From contig JAQUAE010000115.1 of the NCBI GenBank assembly GCA_028687395.1, forward strand, positions 1-6,332: 6,332 nt of DNA. Direction: 5' to 3'. Position numbers and translations under genes: made by a program. The notes under the pieces are model-generated. The model ran no database searches. It worked only from the letters and a program-made list of their open reading frames with translations, and had not been told where the DNA came from. This DNA comes from Anaerolineales bacterium. Lineage in GTDB: Bacteria > Chloroflexota > Anaerolineae > Anaerolineales > UBA4823. This document shows positions 5,904 through 6,332 of this stretch, piece after piece. Each line of letters starts with the position of its first letter. The stretch's first letter is position 1.

Positions 5904-6332
5904 GAAACGCGCCGTCAGTATCAGCATCGGATCGTCGAAACGCGACAAGGCCGTGGTCATCGAGCTGCTTGGGGAGCAGGTTAGCATCGAGCGCATCGGC
6001 ACGGATGGGGACATGGAAAAAGCCGCCCGCATGTATCAGGAACTCGACGGTCAGGTGGATGCCTTCGGGGTGGGCGGCGCCGACCTGGGCGTGATGGTCG
6101 CTGACCAGTGGTACCCGCTGTACTCGGTGCAGCCGATGGTGCGCTTCGTCAAGCGCACGCCGCTGGTGGACGGGGCGGGTTTGAAGAACACGCTGGAGAA
6201 TGGTCTGGCGCCCTTCATCCAGGAGAAGGTCGGGGATTACGTGGAGAAGATGGGCAAGCGGGCTTTTGTCACCCTCGGCGTTGATCGTTGGGGGATGAGC
6301 AAATCGTTTATCGACGCCGGCTACGAGATGGT
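5902..6332 (+). CDS. Conserved protein of the 'quinate 5-dehydrogenase'-annotated family, N-terminal part
   Basis: The frame is open from ATG 5902 to the window end (143 codons plus two bases) with no stop, so the gene is cut at its 3' end. The strong AAGGAGG upstream supports the start. The N terminus reads MKRAVSISIGSSKRDK, followed by ERIGTDGDMEKAARMYQEL and then VDAFGVGGADLGVMV. A later segment is KRAFVTLGVDRWGMSKSF. From memory this pattern matches a family annotated as quinate 5-dehydrogenase in Chloroflexota genomes; I cannot confirm that by search, and I recall no biochemical proof of that activity. The visible part lacks the shikimate/quinate dehydrogenase N-terminal substrate motif with S-x-S, and its glycine pattern GVGG is not a clear GxGxxG dinucleotide site. 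It appears soluble. It is divergent from ilvE and probably has its own promoter. Confidence 0.7.
   Translation, partial: MKRAVSISIGSSKRDKAVVIELLGEQVSIERIGTDGDMEKAARMYQELDGQVDAFGVGGADLGVMVADQWYPLYSVQPMVRFVKRTPLVDGAGLKNTLENGLAPFIQEKVGDYVEKMGKRAFVTLGVDRWGMSKSFIDAGYEM

Overview
This 6.3-kb window is GC-rich, densely packed bacterial chromosome. It reads as ordinary housekeeping and accessory metabolism, with no mobile element, CRISPR array, tRNA or rRNA that I can see. The gene styles suggest a member of the Chloroflexota, probably an Anaerolineae-like lineage. The main hints are the branched-chain aminotransferase and the last gene, whose family I recall as annotated 'quinate 5-dehydrogenase' mostly in that phylum. 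This assignment rests on recognition, not on a search.

Layout. Bases 2-2857 on the + strand form a tight cluster: the tail of a HAD-family hydrolase, an amidase-signature hydrolase 7 bases downstream, and an MFS transporter whose ATG overlaps the amidase stop codon. The amidase and transporter look translationally coupled, so a substrate that is hydrolysed and moved across the membrane is a reasonable inference. A patatin-like phospholipase follows after 65 bases with its own strong ribosome binding site (2923-3819). After a 213-base gap with a consensus -10 box and several small dyads comes a PlsY-like membrane acyltransferase (4033-4707, possibly starting at 4039). It keeps the PlsY frame but departs from the family at key motif positions.

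The strand then switches. A complete branched-chain amino acid aminotransferase (ilvE) lies on the - strand (4748-5692) with a GTG start supported by a good GGAGGT. It is convergent with plsY and divergent from the last gene. The 209-base divergent intergenic region holds promoter-like elements for both directions. The final + strand gene starts at 5902 and runs off the window after 143 codons. Its ribosome binding site and ATG sit inside a near-perfect dyad.

How the genes fit together: patatin (acyl-ester hydrolysis) and PlsY (acyl transfer to glycerol-3-phosphate) both concern membrane lipid. The HAD-amidase-MFS group looks like a separate small salvage or detoxification unit. IlvE is amino acid metabolism. 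I do not see evidence for a new multi-gene system. The points most worth following up are the divergent PlsY, the poorly explained last family, and its translation-start dyad.
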